Shown one piece after another: positions 1 through 7,139 of a stretch of DNA of 32,367 nt. Source of the DNA: Chloroflexota bacterium (lineage in GTDB: Bacteria > Chloroflexota > Limnocylindria > Limnocylindrales > CSP1-4); contig JAUJNA010000004.1 in NCBI GenBank assembly GCA_030446555.1, positions 205,936 to 238,302 on the forward strand, written 5' to 3'. Under the pieces are notes generated by a model. It did no database searches. It saw nothing but the letters and a program-made list of their open reading frames with translations, and had not been told where the DNA came from. The stretch's first letter is position 1. Each line of letters opens with the position of its first letter. The position numbers and the translations under genes are program-made.

Positions 1-200
1 CCCCGGAACGAGCACCTGGCGGCCACGGCGCACATCTCGTCGTAGAGCTCGGGCCAGGCGACGCCGCTGCGCCGGTGGCAGAAGCGGACGAACTCGACGG
101 CCTCCGCTGACACCGGGATCGCCTGCGCGACGGGGGCCGCGGCCTGTTCCTGGCGCCTGTCGGTCAGGGCTGCCCGACGGCCGAGAGCATGGATCGACAA
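1..200 (-). CDS. Small hypothetical protein, C-terminus cut by window edge
   Basis: An open frame runs leftward off the window from a TTG at 200-198, preceded by a purine-rich GGAGAGGGG that could serve as ribosome binding site. The visible part has a variable N-terminus followed by the distinctive segment EFVRFCHRRSGVAWPELYDE and then MCAVAARCSF. I recall short proteins with a conserved WPELYDEMCxVAAR core as uncharacterised in high-GC bacteria, but I cannot name a family or function. The gene lies downstream of dgcA in the same direction, separated by 244 bp with a hairpin, so it is probably an independent unit. The start codon is uncertain. Confidence 0.5.
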   Translation of the reverse strand, partial: MSIHALGRRAALTDRRQEQAAAPVAQAIPVSAEAVEFVRFCHRRSGVAWPELYDEMCAVAARCSFR

Positions 201-257
201 CCCCTCTCCTCGTACTTCACCACGGGCGGCACGGCGTGCCGGGGCAGAAAACGGACG

Positions 258-288
258 GCACGGTCGCCGTCCACATGCGCGACCGTGC
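258..288 (-). terminator. Probable intrinsic terminator after dgcNA
   Basis: A perfect 10-bp stem (GCACGGTCGC / GCGACCGTGC) encloses an 11-nt loop. Read on the minus strand it is followed after a few bases by GTTTTCT. A second GC-rich palindrome (CGGCACG-G-CGTGCCG) lies just beyond at 228-242. Position, downstream of dgcA (stop 445) and upstream of the next minus-strand gene, fits a terminator. The rest of 201-444 shows no gene. Confidence 0.5.
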
Positions 289-444
289 CTCTTGTCACCA
301 CCCGGGATGCCCCCCTGCTCCGCGGGGCGCTTCCTGACCAGCCGGGGAATCCTATGACCGGCGCCTCCCCTCAGGGAAGGATCCTCGTCCACGATCTTCT
401 CCACCGAGTTGTCCACACGCGGCTGGACCGGTGCCGCGACCCGG

Positions 445-1497
445 TCATGCCCCGCCGTTCGTCCGCTCGACGCCCAGTCCAGGATCGCCAAGACGCCACC
501 GGCAGCTCTCGTCGAGCTCCAGCCCGGTGAAGGGCTCGGTCGCGAGGAGCAGGTTGCCGTCGAGGTCGACCCAGTCGGCCAGCCCCGCCAGGGCGGCGGC
601 CGCGGCGATCCCCACGCTCGTCTCCTCCATGCAGCCGAGCATCGTCGCGAAGCCCAGCTCCCTGGCGCGCGTCAGCATGCGCAGCGCCGGCCCCACCCCG
701 CCGCACTTCATCAGCTTCACGTTGACGCCGCGCACGGCGCCGACCAGCGCGTCGAGGTCCTCTTCCGTCTCCGCGCTCTCGTCGGCCACGATGGGCAGCG
801 CCGTCCGCTCCTGGAGCCACCGGAGCTGGTCGATCCGGTGCTGTGGGAAGGGCTGTTCGATGAGCTCCACACCGAGCCGCTCGAGCTCCGGCGCCAGGGC
901 GGCGGCCGGCTCTGGCTGCCAGCCCGTGTTGGCATCGACCCTGATCGGCCCCTGGTAGACCTCTCGCACCCGCTCGAGCGTCTCCAGATCGGCCGGTCCG
1001 CCCAGCTTGATCTTGAGCGCCGGGAAGCGGCCGGCCCGGGCGGCGCGCTGGGCGACCAAGGCCGGCTCGTCGATGCCGATCGAGAAGTCGGTCGGTGGGA
1101 TGTCGGGCGACGTGCCCAGCAGCTCGTGCAGCGGCAGCCCCATACCGCGGGCGACCGCATCGTGGAGGGCGATGTCCAGCCCGGCCTTCGCGGCGTGATG
1201 CCGGCCGATGACAGCGTCCATGGCACATTCCGCGTCGCGCAGCCAGGCCCGCGCGCCGGGGATCTCGGCTGGAGGTGGATCGAGTCTGCCGACGGCTTCA
1301 GCGACCAGCGGCAGGACCACGCCGACCGTACCGGGCGTCTCGCCGTAGTAGCTCACGGGATATGCCTCGCCCAGCCCGCGGAGGCCGTGGTGCTCCAGCT
1401 CCACGATGACCGTCGTCATCTGCCGGTCCGGCTCGTCGCGCGCGATGCGGAAGGGGTCGCGCAAGGCGAGCCGCAGCACCTCCAGGGACACGTTCAT
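445..1497 (-). CDS. dgcA: Dipeptide epimerase / N-acetyl-D-glutamate racemase family (enolase superfamily)
   Basis: Complete 350-residue protein of the muconate-lactonizing/dipeptide-epimerase branch of the enolase superfamily. Visible hallmarks are the acid/base lysines in LKIKLGG (K162, K164), metal ligands in VDAN (D188), ELIEQP (E214) and VADES (D239), and the second-face lysine in VKLMKCGG (K261/K264), followed by CMEET and DLDGN near the C-terminus. Such enzymes racemise the alpha carbon of Ala-Glu dipeptides or, in the DgcA subgroup, N-acetyl-D-glutamate. The start ATG overlaps the stop of dgcN as ATGA, so the two are translationally coupled. The DUF1611 partner favours the DgcA role (N-acetyl-D-Glu to N-acetyl-L-Glu) over a murein-peptide epimerase. 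Exact substrate is inferred from context. Confidence 0.85.
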   Translation of the reverse strand: MNVSLEVLRLALRDPFRIARDEPDRQMTTVIVELEHHGLRGLGEAYPVSYYGETPGTVGVVLPLVAEAVGRLDPPPAEIPGARAWLRDAECAMDAVIGRHHAAKAGLDIALHDAVARGMGLPLHELLGTSPDIPPTDFSIGIDEPALVAQRAARAGRFPALKIKLGGPADLETLERVREVYQGPIRVDANTGWQPEPAAALAPELERLGVELIEQPFPQHRIDQLRWLQERTALPIVADESAETEEDLDALVGAVRGVNVKLMKCGGVGPALRMLTRARELGFATMLGCMEETSVGIAAAAALAGLADWVDLDGNLLLATEPFTGLELDESCRWRLGDPGLGVERTNGGA

Positions 1498-2576
1498 GGC
1501 AGCGCGCTGCGGATGGCGTCGAGCAGCCGCTCCGCGCCGTAGCGGACGGGGTCGTCAGCGACGAGGCCGGTCTCATGGGTCGCGCGGGCGATCTCGGTAC
1601 GGGCCGCCGACTCGGGCAGCCGGTGCGTGTCGAGGGCGACGGCGACGACGCGCGAGGGTCGGACGACGCCGGCCACCTGCTCGTGCAATCGGATGTGTTC
1701 GGGGAGCGACTTGATGCGGGTCCCTCGTCCCTCCCAGCCGTGATGCTCGGTCCGCCCTGGCTGGTGGACCAGCACCATGCCGTGCGGCGTCGCGCCGTGG
1801 ACCAGCCCCAGGGTCACCGACGAGTAGGCCGGGTGGTCGAGCGACCCCTGGCCCTCCACGAAGATCCAGTCGCCCATCTGCTCCGCGCGCTCCACGAGCC
1901 ACTCGACCGTGCCGTTCACGAAGTCGCTCACCAGGCGGTCCACGGGAGCACCCCAGCCCTCGATCATGATGCCGGTCTGGCCCGTGGCCACGAATACGGC
2001 CTCCAGCCCGGCCGCCAGGGCGGACCGCCGCAGCTCCAGCGCCACGCTCATCTTGCCGATGGCGCAATCGGTGCCCACGGTGAGCACGACGTGGCTCCCC
2101 GGCCGGTGCTCGCGCCCACTCGCGACGTCCTGGAACGCCGGCGGGCGACGGTGATCCACGAGCGCCACGCCACGCTCGGTCGCCGCCGCCGCGAACTCCG
2201 GATCGTCCGCCAGGAACTCATGCAGGCCCGAGACGACATCCAGACCGGCATCGATGGCGGCAAGGATCGTGGTTCGCCAGTCCGGCGGGATCCTCCCGCC
2301 CTGTGGTGCGATGCCGATGAGCAGGGCGGTCGGGCTGTGGGCCATCGCCTCATCGAGCGTGGCCACGATGGGGATGTCGTAGGGATCACCCAACCACTCG
2401 CGCACGTTGCGCCCGGCGCGGGTGGAATCGAGGACGGCCACCACCGCATCGCGTCCATAGCGGATGACCCCGATGGCGGTCTTCGAGGCCAGGTCGCCGA
2501 AGGCGCCCTCCGCGAGCACGACGTAGCGGTGACGCGGCCCGGACGGTCGCTGGCTGATTGCGGGCGGTCGGGTCAC
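1494..2576 (-). CDS. dgcN: DUF1611 family protein, D-glutamate N-acetyltransferase DgcN-like
   Basis: About 360 residues, start GTG at 2576, chosen because a TAGACT -10 box lies 7 nt upstream (leaderless) and the homologous region begins shortly after (YVVLAEGAFGDLASKTAIG). The N-terminal part resembles a Rossmann-like domain (GIAPQGGRIPP, DVVSGLHEFL). The C-terminal DUF1611 domain carries a P-loop-like VGTDCAIGKMSVALEL and FVATGQTGIMIEGWG. DUF1611 proteins are now described as DgcN, acetylating D-glutamate in a D-Glu catabolic pathway with DgcA. The ATGA overlap with dgcA fits that pathway. The open frame extends upstream to 3041, but that part looks non-coding and crosses the opposite-strand hydrolase remnant. 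Confidence 0.82.
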   Translation of the reverse strand: MTRPPAISQRPSGPRHRYVVLAEGAFGDLASKTAIGVIRYGRDAVVAVLDSTRAGRNVREWLGDPYDIPIVATLDEAMAHSPTALLIGIAPQGGRIPPDWRTTILAAIDAGLDVVSGLHEFLADDPEFAAAATERGVALVDHRRPPAFQDVASGREHRPGSHVVLTVGTDCAIGKMSVALELRRSALAAGLEAVFVATGQTGIMIEGWGAPVDRLVSDFVNGTVEWLVERAEQMGDWIFVEGQGSLDHPAYSSVTLGLVHGATPHGMVLVHQPGRTEHHGWEGRGTRIKSLPEHIRLHEQVAGVVRPSRVVAVALDTHRLPESAARTEIARATHETGLVADDPVRYGAERLLDAIRSALP

Positions 2577-2583
2577 GGCGGCG

Positions 2584-2589
2584 AGTCTA
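2584..2589 (-). promoter_or_regulatory. -10 box of dgcN, leaderless
   Basis: TAGACT followed by 7 nt (cgccgcc) and the GTG start. The same -10/start geometry recurs through the window and supports this start choice. Confidence 0.55.
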
Positions 2590-2707
2590 GCCTCACCCGG
2601 ACCCGGCTCGAGCAGGGCTAGGCTGGATCCATGGTCGAAGCACACAGGCGGGAGTTCGATATCGCGCCTGGAGCTCGTGACGATCGACCATCCTGGAAGG
2701 AGGACAC

Positions 2708-2957
2708 GTGCACGGCTCGGGCTTCGTGGAGGTCCCAGGCGGCCGCCTCTACTACGAGGCCGATGGGGCGGGGCATCCGCTGCTGCTGGCCGGGTGGCGT
2801 GATCAACGGTCACCGCATGGCAGAGCTGATGGATGGCGCTCGCCTGGTGGAGTTCCCAGGCGCGGCGCACATGCTGCACCTCGAGCAGCCCGACCGCTTC
2901 ATCCAGCTCACATCGGGGTTCCTGGCCGACGCGGACGCAGCCTCCCCGATGGGATGA
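2708..2957 (+). pseudogene. Alpha/beta hydrolase remnant with central deletion
   Basis: A very good Shine-Dalgarno (GGAAGGAGG, 2695-2703) precedes GTG 2708. The first about 28 residues (GSGFVEVPGGRLYYEADGAG then HPLLLA) are a typical alpha/beta hydrolase N-terminus. The frame then changes and the text resumes with a typical hydrolase C-terminus: MAELMDGARLVEFPGAAHML with the catalytic-histidine region (GAAHMLHLEQPDRF), ending LTSGFLADADAASPMG. The family is normally 230-290 residues, so roughly 170 residues including the nucleophile elbow are missing. An upstream TAGGCT box (2619-2624) lies 6 nt before another ATG (2631), which is in the same frame as the C-terminal part. This is either a real deletion remnant or an assembly collapse. 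It converges on vapC with a 4-nt gap. Confidence 0.7.
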
Positions 2958-2961
2958 CGGG

Positions 2962-3366
2962 CTACGGGTCAGCTGGGGCCAGCTGGATCGTTCCCTCCCG
3001 GGCCACGACGCCGAAGTCACGCAGGTCGAAGGTGAGCACAAGACCGCCGCTCCGCTCGGCGCAGGCGATCACCGCGGCGTCCGCGAAGCCGAGCGGCAGG
3101 TCGTCGTAGCGGCTGACCAACGCGCGGATGCGCGGCAGGTCCTCTTCACCGCAATCGAGCGCGAAGGCACCGGATTCGAGATCCCCGAGGAACGGATCCA
3201 GCGTGCCGGGCATCCGCTGCTCGAGGAGGTACCCGATCTCGGCCAGGATGCCGCTCGGCACCAGGTATGGGCTGCCTGCGTCGAGAAGAGCCTCCTTGGC
3301 TCGCTGATGATCGCTGTCGCGACGGTTCAGAAGGCTGAATAGACCTGAGGTGTCCAGGGTGATCAC
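2962..3366 (-). CDS. vapC: PIN-domain ribonuclease toxin VapC
   Basis: 134 residues from GTG 3366, overlapping the antitoxin stop as GTGA. PIN-domain acidic residues are visible: the N-terminal D in VITLDTSGLFSLL, E in GILAEIGYLL, and D residues in LGFADAAVIACAE and LVLTFDLRDFG. VapC toxins are Mg-dependent RNases that cleave tRNA or rRNA and are neutralised by the cognate VapB. Intact, normal length, and coupled to a ribbon-helix-helix antitoxin, so a complete type II toxin-antitoxin module. RNA target unknown. Confidence 0.88.
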   Translation of the reverse strand: MITLDTSGLFSLLNRRDSDHQRAKEALLDAGSPYLVPSGILAEIGYLLEQRMPGTLDPFLGDLESGAFALDCGEEDLPRIRALVSRYDDLPLGFADAAVIACAERSGGLVLTFDLRDFGVVAREGTIQLAPADP

Positions 3367-3587
3367 TCGCGACGCCAGTTCGCGCGCAACCAGTCCTCGC
3401 TGTCGCGCCCGCTGAGGCTCTCGTCGGCCCCGACACCGATCGAGCCGGGCAGCGGCGAGGGAGTCGCGGCCAGATAGCGCTCCAGCGCCTGTCGTACGAG
3501 ATCGGCCTGTGGCCTGCCGGTCCGCTTGGCAAGGTCGCGCAGTCGCCGCTGCGTGTCGTCGGGCAGGTATAGCGTCGTCTTGTTCAC
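3363..3587 (-). CDS. vapB: Ribbon-helix-helix antitoxin VapB/CopG type
   Basis: 74 residues from GTG 3587. The N-terminus NKTTLYLPDDTQRRLRDLAK plus TGRPQADLVRQALERYL is a standard ribbon-helix-helix DNA-binding fold; the C-terminus (ESLSGRDSEDWLRANWRRE) would be the toxin-binding tail. A TACGAT -10 box (3594-3599) lies 6 nt before the start. The sequence just beyond (3600-3617) has short CATA/TATG inverted arms, a candidate autoregulatory operator. Expected to repress its own operon with VapC. Confidence 0.88.
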   Translation of the reverse strand: MNKTTLYLPDDTQRRLRDLAKRTGRPQADLVRQALERYLAATPSPLPGSIGVGADESLSGRDSEDWLRANWRRE

Positions 3588-3593
3588 GCGGCA

Positions 3594-3599
3594 ATCGTA
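3594..3599 (-). promoter_or_regulatory. -10 box of vapBC
   Basis: TACGAT, 6 nt before the GTG of vapB, leaderless arrangement. Adjacent CATA...TATG inverted arms (3601-3613) could be the VapB operator. Confidence 0.45.
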
Positions 3600-3634
3600 C
3601 CATACGTCATATGTGGCAATGCCGGCGGGCCTAG

Positions 3635-3669
3635 TTGCATGACTTGATAATATTTCAGGTTCGATGCAA
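3635..3669 (+). promoter_or_regulatory. Promoter/operator of arsR-type operon
   Basis: Inverted repeat TTGCAT (3635-3640) and ATGCAA (3664-3669) flank an AT-rich patch containing TAATAT (3648-3653), a good -10 in an otherwise GC-rich window. Palindromes spanning the -10 region upstream of an ArsR-family gene are typical of autorepression. The arms are only 6 bp, so the claim is modest. Confidence 0.45.
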
Positions 3670-3680
3670 GGATTCGCACC

Positions 3681-4016
3681 GTGACGACAGGGAACGTGTC
3701 CATGGTGCTCGGGGCACTGGCCGACCCCACTCGTCAGCAGGTCGTGCAGCTCCTGAGTCAGGGGCCGCAGCGCGCAGGCCGGCTGGCGTCGGCTTCGGGC
3801 GCATCCGCTCCCACCATGAGCCGACATCTACGCGTGCTGCTGGAGGCGGGGATCGTGGCGGACGAACGTCCAGCGCAGGACGCCCGCGGCCGGGTGTTCC
3901 GGCTTCGACCGGAGTCCATCGTGGCGGTGCAGGCGTGGCTCGATCAGCTGCAAGCCCACGGCGACGAACAACTCGCGTCCTTCAAGCGGCACGTGGAAGG
4001 GAGGGGCACGACATGA
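3681..4016 (+). CDS. ArsR-family winged-helix transcriptional regulator
   Basis: 111 residues from GTG 3681. The sequence MVLGALADPTRQQVVQLLSQ, then AGRLASASGASAPTMSRHLR and VLLEAGIVADERPAQDARGR, is the usual ArsR wing-HTH layout. There is no CxC metal-binding motif in the recognition helix, so it belongs to the non-metal group commonly paired with AHSA1/SRPBCC proteins. Its stop overlaps the ATG of the next gene (ATGA), so the two are coupled. Likely an autorepressor that also controls the downstream AHSA1-glyoxalase gene. The ligand is unknown. Confidence 0.88.
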   Translation: MTTGNVSMVLGALADPTRQQVVQLLSQGPQRAGRLASASGASAPTMSRHLRVLLEAGIVADERPAQDARGRVFRLRPESIVAVQAWLDQLQAHGDEQLASFKRHVEGRGTT

Positions 4017-4855
4017 GCGACTCCCGGTCTCGGTCGTCAGAGGTGGAGGTGAGCGTCGACCCCGCGACCGCGTTCACCGCTTTCACCGACGAGCTCGACC
4101 TGTGGTGGGTCCGCGGGCCGATCAACAGCTACGACGCCGGCAGGCTGGTGGAGATGCGCTGTGAGCCAGGCATCGGCGGGCGGCTCCTCGAGGTCTACGA
4201 CAAGACCACCGGTGAAGGTCTCGAGCTCGCCCGGATCACGGCCTGGGAGCCGGGCAAGCGTCTCTGTTGGCAGAGCTCCCTGGACGACGTGAGGATCGAC
4301 GTGCGATTCGACCGCACCGAGACCGGCACGCTCGTCCGGCTGCAGGCGACCATCCCAGAAGGCGGTTCGGACAAGGGTGGCACCGCCTTCATCCGTGTGA
4401 CCCCCGCTGGTTCCGGGCGTGGGTCGCCAGACGAGACACGACGCCCCACGAGCTCCACGACCTTGCCCGCTTCGGTCTGACGCTCCACTACGCCCGACCC
4501 GCCGCTGCCGCTCGCTGGCTGGCCGCCGCCTTCGGCTTCGAGTCACCCGGTGACCTTCCCAAGGTCGAGGACCCCCTCCCTGACGACGGCGACGAGCAGC
4601 CCTGGATCGAGTTCCACGTCGGCAACTGCTCGCTCATGGTCGATCGGCTCGTCGGCCCTCCGGTCGATCACGCAGCTCACGCACGTGCCGTGGGTGTTCG
4701 TGGACGACCTCGCCGCACACCTGGCCCGCAGCGAGGACCACGGCGCCACCATCGTGCAGGGCATCACGACCCACGGCTACTCGTCATATGTCGCGCTCGA
4801 CGTCGAGGGTCGGAGCTGGAGGTTCGCCCAGGCGCGGCCGACCCAGCCGCGCTAG
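4013..4855 (+). CDS. AHSA1/SRPBCC - VOC (glyoxalase) fusion, interrupted by two frameshifts
   Basis: Residues 1 to about 125 form an AHSA1/START-like domain (VEVSVDPATAFTAFTDELDL, WWVRGPINSYDAGRLVEM, ELARITAWEPGKRLCWQSS). At about 4400, within GACCCCCGCTGG, the frame slips by one base and continues as WFRAWVARRDT and a vicinal-oxygen-chelate domain (LHYARPAAAARWLAAAFGF, DEQPWIEFHVGNCSLMVDRL). It slips again near 4665 to continue THVPWVFVDDLAAHLARSED through SYVALDVEGRSWRFAQ. Joined, these give about 280 residues: an AHSA1 domain fused to a VOC domain. The first slip lies in a C-run, as expected for a base-calling error. Translationally coupled to arsR. The substrate is unknown; SRPBCC domains bind hydrophobic ligands and VOC domains often act on or sequester small molecules. 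Confidence 0.7.
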
Positions 4856-4976
4856 GACGGAGGGTCCAGCCCTTCGTGGCTCCGCGCGGGGCGGTGTCCT
4901 ACGGCCCAAGGGTCACGTGTCACGGACGGCGGCTAAGGGCCAGGCAGGCGTTGCGCCGAAGCGTCTCATCACGTGA

Positions 4977-5383
4977 TCACGCGCCCTCGACTACGAGGCC
5001 CATCGCGCGCGCGGCGTCCGCCTGACGCCGGTCGAAGGTCAGCACGATATCGTGACCTCGGCAGGCGGTCGGCCGCGGCAAGGTGCACGGCGTCGAGCGT
5101 CCGAACCTCGTACTGACAGCCGATCTCGCCTGCCCGCTCGAGGCAGGCGCGGTCGACCAGGATGACATGGCACCGCTCCCAGTCTTCAAGGAGGCGACGC
5201 CACACCCTCGGCGCTGTCGTCCCGATCGAAGCCGACCCGGCACAGCGTGATCCCGGCCTCGGTGCGCGCTACAGAGGAGACGATCCGCACTCCGGGGTCG
5301 CCGCCCATCTTCCGGAGGACGAGCTGGGTGCCCTCTTCCTCGACATAGCGCTTGACCAGCGCCGAGGTGTCGAGGAACAGCAT
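4977..5383 (-). pseudogene. vapC: PIN-domain toxin VapC, two frameshifts
   Basis: Start ATG 5383 gives MLFLDTSALVKRYVEEEGTQ and RIVSSVARTEAGITLCRVGF (PIN N-terminus with catalytic D and E). At about 5200 the frame changes to RRLLEDWERCHVILVDRACL and VRTLDAVHLAAADRL, with the conserved LDAVHLAAA. At about 5055 it changes again to GHDIVLTFDRRQADAARAMG, ending LVVEGA. Reassembled this is about 134 residues, the normal VapC length, with all PIN acidic residues present. Whether the breaks are real or sequence errors cannot be told from one sequence. The ATG overlaps the antitoxin stop (TGATG). Confidence 0.72.
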
Positions 5384-5664
5384 CAGCGATCGCGCAACTC
5401 GCGCAGAACGCTGGAACTCGAGCGGCCTGACGGGGCGGCCACTGGCCGCGGTGGGGCGGCGGCGGTTCGAGTTCGCGGGCGACCACGACGCTGCCCGTCG
5501 CGATCGGCTCGTCCAGGGTGCTAGCGCGCTCCGCGCCGCTGACCGGCCCGATCTCGTCGCCGCCGGAACGCCATCGACCGTGATGATGAGTCGCTCGCCG
5601 GCACGGGCCCGGCGCACCACCCGGCTCGCCTGGTTCCGCAGCTCGCGCACCCGATCCGTTCCAC
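5383..5664 (-). pseudogene. Phd/YefM-type antitoxin, frameshifted
   Basis: Reading from a GTG at 5664: VERIG, then (one base missing) VRELRNQASRVVRRARAGER and LIITVDGVPAA, a classic Phd/YefM N-terminus. A further slip gives EIGPVSGAERASTLDE and GSVVVARELEPPPP. A last slip gives SSSSVLRELRDR and a TGA that overlaps the ATG of the PIN toxin. Joined, about 94 residues, normal for this family. The antitoxin binds its own promoter and the toxin; the operon layout is standard. Three breaks in 280 bp make the as-read sequence non-functional unless they are errors. Confidence 0.65.
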
Positions 5665-5726
5665 GGCCCGACTGTAGCACATGGACTACGGCCGTCGACG
5701 GCCCAGGTCCTGCGAGACGAGCCACG

Positions 5727-5732
5727 TATCCT
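5727..5732 (+). promoter_or_regulatory. -10 box of dienelactone hydrolase remnant
   Basis: TATCCT followed by 7 nt and ATG 5740, the leaderless geometry seen elsewhere. The promoter survives although the gene behind it is gutted. Confidence 0.5.
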
Positions 5733-5739
5733 GCCTCCC

Positions 5740-6006
5740 ATGGGCGAGACGATCCGCATCCAGGCGGCGGCTGGAGACACCGATGCCTACCTCGCGCCGG
5801 CGCGAACGACGCCGGGCGCGCCGGTCCTGTTGCTCCACCCGTGGTGGGGCCTGAATCAGACGATCCGCGACCTGGCGGACCGCCTACGTCTACCAGGGCA
5901 TCAAGCACTGGTTCATCGAGCCCGACCGGCCGGAGTTCGACGCCGACGCGACCGAGCTCGCTTACGCGCGGACCGTCGCCTTCCTGCGGAGCAGCTCGGC
6001 ATGTGA
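5740..6006 (+). pseudogene. Dienelactone hydrolase family remnant with central deletion
   Basis: The N-terminus IRIQAAAGDTDAYLAPARTT then APVLLLHPWWGLNQTIRDLA is a typical dienelactone hydrolase start. At about 5885 the text jumps, in another frame, to a typical C-terminus, AYVYQGIKHWFIEPDRPEFD then ELAYARTVAFLR, containing the catalytic histidine region. The last residues EQLGM and the TGA at 6004 are in a third frame (CTGCGG-AGCAGC, one G short). Family members have about 220-290 residues, so roughly 130 or more, including the catalytic Cys/Ser elbow and Asp, are missing. The junction has CGCCTAC-like microhomology. Same architecture as the remnant at 2708-2957. Confidence 0.72.
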
Positions 6007-6080
6007 CCGATCGAGGCAACGAAAGCCCTGATCCGGCCTCGCAGCGCGGAGCGGACTACCGAGTTGTGGGCGAAGCGGGT

Positions 6081-6157
6081 TGGTACCGCATACCGGATTC
6101 GAACCGGTGATCTCCGCCTTGAGAGGGCGGTGTCCTGGGCCTCTAGACGAATGCGGC
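6081..6157 (-). tRNA. tRNA-Glu (anticodon CUC)
   Basis: Read on the minus strand: acceptor GCCGCAT pairs with ATGCGGT (one G-U), D-arm GTCTAGAGGCCCAGGAC, anticodon stem CCGCC/GGCGG with loop CTCTCAA (anticodon CTC, plus-strand 6121-6123), T-arm CCGGTTCGAATCCGG, discriminator A and an encoded CCA (6081-6083). The D-arm and anticodon arm are characteristic of bacterial tRNA-Glu. Confidence 0.95.
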
Positions 6158-6249
6158 ACGTGGCCGGCGGCGCTCGGCGAGAACTCTCGCGGCGGCTCCG
6201 AACGTCGGGGAGGATAGCACGGCCACACGGCCCGGCGGGGGCGACCGGC

Positions 6250-7137
6250 TCAGAGGCGGTTCGCCTCGAGGAACGACCGGATGGTGTCGGCCACCTGCTC
6301 GTGACTGCGCTCGCCGACCACCAGGCCGTAGTGCGAGTGGGCGCCGAACCGTTGATGCTCGGCAGCCAACCACCGCGCCAGCCGTTTTCCGTCGGCTGCC
6401 GGGAAGAGCCGATCCAGCCCGCCCGTCAGCACCAGAGTCGGGATGCCACCGAGCGCGTCACGCTCGATGGGAAGCCCTTCCAGCATCTGGCGTCGCGCTG
6501 CACCGGACTCCGCACCCATCAGATGCTGCACCCGACGGACATCGGCTTCGGTCAGGTCGGGGTTCTGGCGGCGGACCTGCTCGGCCGGGCCTGCCCAGCC
6601 GATGAGCTCGTGCCGGAACATCTGCGGCACGAGCCGGACCACGTGCGGACGGCGCCTCGGGCCGGATGGGACGGGGCAGGGCCGGACTGATGAGCACCAG
6701 GCCTGCAGCACCGAGGCGCTCCGCGACCTTGAGTGCCAGCAGCGCCCCGAGACCGTGGCCCACCAGCACCGCTGGCCGGCCCAGTGCCTCGAGGCCGGCT
6801 TCGGCGTCCGCGACGTAGCTGGCCAGGTCCAGGCTGGCAGCAGGTCTGCCGTATCGGACCAGAAGTGAGCGCGCAGGTTCAGCGCGTGTCCTTCCCACCC
6901 CCGCTGCGCGAAGTACGACAGGTAGCGCTGCCACAGCCACGAACCGCCCAGCTCGCCGTGCAGCAGGTACAGCGGCTTGCGACGCGAGCGACGCTCGGGC
7001 AGCCACGACTCGATGTACAGGCCCCGCGCGGGCACGATGATCTCGTCCTTGCGGACGGGGCGCGGCTGGCGTGCCGCCTCAGGGGCCGTGTCCACTTCCG
7101 ACGGTGGCCGCTCATCGACCCCCTCGCGGGTACCCAT
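6250..7137 (-). CDS. Alpha/beta hydrolase-fold protein, frameshifted
   Basis: Start ATG 7137, 2 nt after the DUF1015 stop, so probably one operon. Frame 1 gives RKDEIIVPARGLYIESWLPE, PLYLLHGELGGSWLWQRYLS and GWEGHALNLRAHFWSDTAD. A slip at about 6860 leads to SLDLASYVADAEAGLEALGR, PAVLVGHGLGALLALKVAER and GLVLISPALPRP. Another at about 6660 returns to PQMFRHELIGWAGPAEQVRR and PTLVLTGGLDRLFPAADGKR, then RFGAHSHYGLVVGERSHEQV. The fold is clear (oxyanion HG, elbow, late Asp and His). The elbow reads GHGLG, so the usual nucleophilic Ser is Gly. It may be catalytically unusual or non-hydrolytic. About 295 residues. Confidence 0.72.
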   Translation of the reverse strand: MGTREGVDERPPSEVDTAPEAARQPRPVRKDEIIVPARGLYIESWLPERRSRRKPLYLLHGELGGSWLWQRYLSYFAQRGWEGHALNLRAHFWSDTADLLPAWTWPATSRTPKPASRHWAGQRCWWATVSGRCWHSRSRSASVLQAWCSSVRPCPVPSGPRRRPHVVRLVPQMFRHELIGWAGPAEQVRRQNPDLTEADVRRVQHLMGAESGAARRQMLEGLPIERDALGGIPTLVLTGGLDRLFPAADGKRLARWLAAEHQRFGAHSHYGLVVGERSHEQVADTIRSFLEANRL

Positions 7138-7139
7138 CC

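Noticed and set aside
409-417. DnaA-box-like TTGTCCACA
   Set aside because: Single copy with a mismatch to TTATNCACA; no cluster, no dnaA/dnaN, no AT-rich unwinding region.
189-530. Plus-strand open frame over the end of dgcA
   Set aside because: Basic, low-complexity translation, overlaps a clear gene on the other strand; typical GC-rich shadow frame.
2577-3041. Upstream extension of the dgcN frame
   Set aside because: Translation is unlike DUF1611 proteins, crosses a hydrolase remnant on the other strand, and lies upstream of a good -10/start pair at 2584/2576.
4856-4976. Possible gene between the VOC fusion and the PIN toxin
   Set aside because: Only short frames without start signals or recognisable motifs.
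2700-6010. Insertion element or phage island
   Set aside because: Toxin-antitoxin pairs and remnants suggest accessory DNA, but no transposase, integrase, terminal inverted repeats or attachment sites were found; the tRNA-Glu at 6081 shows no duplicated 3' end in the window.
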